From positions 1-8,175 of the forward strand of contig JBLJBF010000224.1 in NCBI GenBank assembly GCA_047637855.1: DNA of 8,175 nucleotides, given 5' to 3'. Below are positions 5,360 to 8,175 of this stretch, in pieces. Position 1 is the first letter of the stretch, and the number at the start of each line of letters is the position of its first letter. Both the position numbers and the translations under genes were made by a program. This DNA comes from Pseudoflavonifractor sp047637855 (lineage in GTDB: Bacteria; Bacillota; Clostridia; Oscillospirales; Oscillospiraceae). The notes below the pieces were generated by a model. It had not been told where the DNA came from and did not search any database. It was given only the letters and a program-made list of their open reading frames with translations.

Positions 5360-6892
5360 ATGGCAGACGAGTATATCGTGGAGATGCGGGGCCTCACCAA
5401 ACGCTTTCCCGGCATCGTGGCCAACAGCGACATTTCCCTGGGGATCAGAAAAGGTGAGATATTCGCTCTGCTGGGCGAGAACGGCGCGGGCAAGTCCACC
5501 CTCATGAGCATGCTGTTCGGCATGTATGAGCCCGACGAGGGGGAGATCTGGGTGCGGGGCAAGCGGGAGCACATCGCCTCCCCCAATTATGCCACCAAGC
5601 TGGGCATCGGCATGGTGCACCAGCACTTTAAGCTGGTGAGCAACTACACCATCGCCGAGAACATCATTTTGGGCATCGAGCCCAAGCGCCGCGCGGGGCT
5701 TCTCCCGGTGGTGGACATCAAAGGCACCAACGAGAAGGTGGCCGCCCTCTCCAAACAGTACGGCCTGGAGGTGGACCCGAGGGCGAAGATCGAGGATGTG
5801 AACGTCTCCACCCGGCAGCGGGTCGAGATTTTAAAGATGCTCTACCGTGAGGCCGAGATTCTCATCTTCGACGAGCCAACCGCCGTACTCACCCCCCAGG
5901 AGATCGACTTTCTCCTCAAGATCATCCGCTCCCTGCGGGAGGGCGGCAAGACCATCATCCTCATCACCCACAAGCTGGAGGAGATCAAGCAGGTGGCCGA
6001 CCGCTGCGCCATTTTAAACCGGGGCAAGCTGGTCGGCGTGCTGGACGTGGCCTCCACCTCTACCCATACCATGGCAAGTCTGATGGTGGGCCGGGAGGTG
6101 GATTTCTCCGTGGAGAAGACGCCGCCACAATTCGGCGCCGAGGTCTTGCGCGTGGAGCACCTCACCGTGAAAAACGCCGACGGGTTCCCCGTGGTGAAGG
6201 ACGTGTCCTTTTCCATCCGGGCGGGGGAGATCTTCGCTGTCGCGGGGGTGTCGGGCAACGGCCAGACCGAGATCGCGGACGCGGTGGCCGGTATGCTGAG
6301 CGCCGCCGGGGGCAGCATCAAGCTCCTGGGGACCGACATCACCCACGAGAGCGTCCGCGCCCGGAGCGAGACCGGCATCTCCTACATCCCCGAGGACCGG
6401 CACGAGGTGGGCCTGGTGCTGGACTTCCCCCTCTCCAGCAACCTGGCCCTCAAGAGCTACTATAAGCCCCCCTTCTGCCGAAAGGGCATCCTCCACGAGG
6501 AGGAGTTCGACAAATACGGGGAAAAGCTCATCAAGGAGTACGACGTGCGCTCCGGCCAGGGAAAGGACACCGTCGTCCGCTCCATGTCGGGCGGAAATCA
6601 GCAGAAGGCCATCGTCGCCCGGGAGATCGAGCTGGGCTCCCCCCTGATGATCTTCGTCCAGCCCACCCGGGGCCTCGACATCGGCGCCATTGAGAACATC
6701 CACCGCCAGATCCTGGAGCAGCGGGACGCGGGGCACGCCATTCTCCTCATCAGCCTGGAGCTGGACGAGATCATGGGTCTTGCCGACACCATCGGCGTGC
6801 TCTACTCCGGCGAGCTGCTCAAGGTCGCGCCCGCCGACAGCCTGACCACCAACGAGGTGGGCCAGTTCATGATGGGGGTGAAGCACGCGTGA
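5360..6892 (+). CDS. Nucleoside ABC transporter ATP-binding protein (NupA/YufO-like, two ATPase domains)
   Basis: This 510-residue protein carries two fused ABC ATPase domains, like RbsA and the nucleoside-type YufO. It powers nucleoside import at the inner face of the membrane. Domain 1 has Walker A GENGAGKST (39-47), Q-loop Q88, Walker B ILIFDEPT (167-174) and H-loop H204. Its signature is the degenerate NVSTRQRVEI (148-157), without the usual glycine. Domain 2 (about 261-510) has a degenerate Walker A, GVSGNGQTE (296-304), a good signature SGGNQQK (410-416) and a Walker B ending VQPT, with Gln in place of the catalytic Glu. One impaired site per domain is normal in this family. AAAGGAG at 5343-5349 is 10 nt from ATG 5360; GTG 5351 and ATG 5354 are also in frame but closer than usual. 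The product then starts MADEYIVEM, as in homologues. The 3' end overlaps the permease start by 4 nt. Confidence 0.92.
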   Translation: MADEYIVEMRGLTKRFPGIVANSDISLGIRKGEIFALLGENGAGKSTLMSMLFGMYEPDEGEIWVRGKREHIASPNYATKLGIGMVHQHFKLVSNYTIAENIILGIEPKRRAGLLPVVDIKGTNEKVAALSKQYGLEVDPRAKIEDVNVSTRQRVEILKMLYREAEILIFDEPTAVLTPQEIDFLLKIIRSLREGGKTIILITHKLEEIKQVADRCAILNRGKLVGVLDVASTSTHTMASLMVGREVDFSVEKTPPQFGAEVLRVEHLTVKNADGFPVVKDVSFSIRAGEIFAVAGVSGNGQTEIADAVAGMLSAAGGSIKLLGTDITHESVRARSETGISYIPEDRHEVGLVLDFPLSSNLALKSYYKPPFCRKGILHEEEFDKYGEKLIKEYDVRSGQGKDTVVRSMSGGNQQKAIVAREIELGSPLMIFVQPTRGLDIGAIENIHRQILEQRDAGHAILLISLELDEIMGLADTIGVLYSGELLKVAPADSLTTNEVGQFMMGVKHA

Positions 6893-8067
6893 AGAAGTCA
6901 AGCCCCGTCAAGCGGGCCTTTCTCGCCCTGATGGGCGATGAGAAACGACAGAAGCTCACCATTCCCCTCTTCGCCATTTTGCTGAGTCTCCTCGCGGGCG
7001 CCGTCGTCCTGCTCGCTTTGGGCAAGAATCCCATTGCCACCTACGCCAGCTTTCTCCAGGGCGCGGGGCTCCTGCCCAAGGCGTCCTACGCCGGTAAGAA
7101 GAGCATGCTCACCGACCTTATGAGCCTGGTCAACGCCTGGACCCCTATGCTCTTCGCCTCCCTCTCGGTAGCGGTGGCCTTTCGGGCGGGCCTTTTCAAC
7201 ATCGGCGTCTCGGGCCAGATGCTCCTCTCCGGCCTCGCCGCCACCGTGCTGGTGGGCTACAGCCCCCTGCCCGCCCTCCTCGCCAAGCCCGCGGTCATTC
7301 TGGTGGGCATCGCGGTGGGCGCCGCGGTGGCCGCCCTCATCGGCTTCCTTAAACACAGGTGGAACATCAACGAGGTGGTCTCGGCCATCATGCTCAACTA
7401 CACCATCCGATACCTGGCCAGCTTTATCATCAAATACTTTTTAGCCGACCCGGTCTCCCGCCAGTCCAAGGCCATCAACGCCGCCGCCCGGCTCTCCCTT
7501 ATGGACACCCCCGTGGGAGATCTGAAGATGGACATCCCGCTGGGCATTGTTCTGGCGCTTCTGGCCGTTGCATTGATCCGGTTCCTCTTCCGGAAAATGA
7601 AGGTGGGCTTTGAGTTCGCCACCGTGGGCTCTAACGCCCGGGCCGCCCGATACGCGGGCATTCACGTGGGCAGGACCACCATTCTCGCCATGGCCCTCTC
7701 CGGCGGGCTGGCCGGTCTGGCGGGTGTGACCTACTACCTGGGCTACTACGGCTCCATCCAGCCCGACGTGCTCATCTCCACGGGCTTTGACGCCATCGCA
7801 GTGTCCCTGCTGGGCAACTCCAACCCCATCGGCATCCTCTTCTCCTCCTTCTTCATCTCGGTCATCGACAAGGGGAGCACCTACATGAGCTCCTCCATCG
7901 GCGTCCGCCAGGAGATCGGCAGTCTCATCACGGGGCTTATTTTGCTCTTCGCCGCCTGCGGCGCCTTCATCGGCTATCTCCTGCAGCGCGCCCGTCAGCG
8001 TGCCCAGGATGAAACGCGCTCAGCGGGCAGGCCCGCGCGGGGCAGGCGGAAGGAGGCGGACCTATGA
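6889..8067 (+). CDS. Nucleoside ABC transporter permease, first subunit (NupB/YufP-like)
   Basis: This is a 392-residue membrane protein of the branched-chain amino acid/ribose/nucleoside permease family. After a basic N-terminus, hydrophobic segments are visible at about 25-45, 85-98, 107-124, 132-153, 165-185, 216-235, 263-284, 300-325 and 343-365. The motif FRAGLFNIGVSGQM (98-111) is a hallmark of BMP-type permeases. GSNARAARYAGI (247-258) is the cytoplasmic loop expected to dock on the ATPase. The tail (367-392) is strongly Arg-rich and should lie in the cytoplasm. The start is GTG 6889, overlapping the ATPase stop (GTGA), with no strong RBS, so translation is probably coupled. It forms the import channel with the next permease. 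Family assignment is confident; the substrate follows from the binding protein and is not proven. Confidence 0.92.
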   Translation: MKKSSPVKRAFLALMGDEKRQKLTIPLFAILLSLLAGAVVLLALGKNPIATYASFLQGAGLLPKASYAGKKSMLTDLMSLVNAWTPMLFASLSVAVAFRAGLFNIGVSGQMLLSGLAATVLVGYSPLPALLAKPAVILVGIAVGAAVAALIGFLKHRWNINEVVSAIMLNYTIRYLASFIIKYFLADPVSRQSKAINAAARLSLMDTPVGDLKMDIPLGIVLALLAVALIRFLFRKMKVGFEFATVGSNARAARYAGIHVGRTTILAMALSGGLAGLAGVTYYLGYYGSIQPDVLISTGFDAIAVSLLGNSNPIGILFSSFFISVIDKGSTYMSSSIGVRQEIGSLITGLILLFAACGAFIGYLLQRARQRAQDETRSAGRPARGRRKEADL

Positions 8068-8175
8068 ATATCATCAACACCATGATTATCGACGGCCTCT
8101 CCTTCGCCCTCCCCCTCTTCATCATGGCCATCGGCGGCATCTACTCCGAGCGCAGCGGCGTCACCAATCTGGCCA
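8064..8175 (+). CDS. Nucleoside ABC transporter permease, second subunit (NupC/YufQ-like), 5' fragment
   Basis: ATG 8064 overlaps the preceding permease stop by 4 nt (ATGA) and follows AGGAGG (8051-8056) by 7 nt. Only 37 codons are inside the window. They encode one hydrophobic segment followed by AIGGIYSERSGVTNLA, the characteristic start of the second BMP-type permease (consensus GGxxSERsGvxN). It should pair with the first permease as a heterodimeric channel; the rest, about 270 residues, lies beyond the right edge. Confidence 0.88.
   Translation, partial: MNIINTMIIDGLSFALPLFIMAIGGIYSERSGVTNLA

Overview
The window is a compact, GC-rich (roughly 60-65% by eye) stretch with AGGAGG-type ribosome binding sites, start/stop overlaps, a lipoprotein-anchored substrate-binding protein and a DeoR regulator. 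This suggests a high-GC member of the Clostridia (Oscillospiraceae, Flavonifractor/Oscillibacter-like). That placement is inferred from gene style, codon use and the Ser/Pro-rich lipoprotein linker; there is no rRNA or marker gene to prove it.

Layout: at the left edge, on the minus strand, is the start of an XRE-family DNA-binding protein with its own RBS and a plausible sigma-A promoter. After a divergent spacer of about 120 bp, everything runs on the plus strand. In order: a class II (zinc) sugar-phosphate aldolase (208-867), a DeoR-family repressor (864-1670), a DUF985 cupin (1667-2113), a KduD-like short-chain dehydrogenase (2125-2883), an MtnA-family aldose-1-phosphate isomerase (2905-3978), a BMP/PnrA-type nucleoside-binding lipoprotein (4027-5229), a strong intrinsic terminator (5241-5280), a double-domain ABC ATPase of the nucleoside-uptake type (5360-6892), a first permease (6889-8067) and the first 37 codons of a second permease (8064 to the window end). 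There is no RNA gene, mobile element or CRISPR array, and no gene-free stretch longer than about 130 bp.

How it may work together: the right half is a NupABC-like nucleoside ABC importer. The left half holds an isomerase and an aldolase that match the two core steps of the known 5-deoxyribose / methylthioribose 'DHAP shunt'. In that route a pentose-1-phosphate made from a 5'-deoxynucleoside is isomerised to a ketose-1-phosphate and cleaved to DHAP plus a short aldehyde. The best reading is therefore a DeoR-controlled operon that imports a nucleoside (candidates: 5'-deoxyadenosine, 5'-methylthioadenosine or an ordinary ribonucleoside) and burns its sugar by an MtnA-plus-aldolase route. The dehydrogenase and the cupin are not part of the described pathway and are its most novel elements. 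The phosphorylase or kinase needed to make the sugar-1-phosphate is not in the window and is predicted to lie downstream or elsewhere. The family assignments are strong; the substrate and the integrated pathway are inference.
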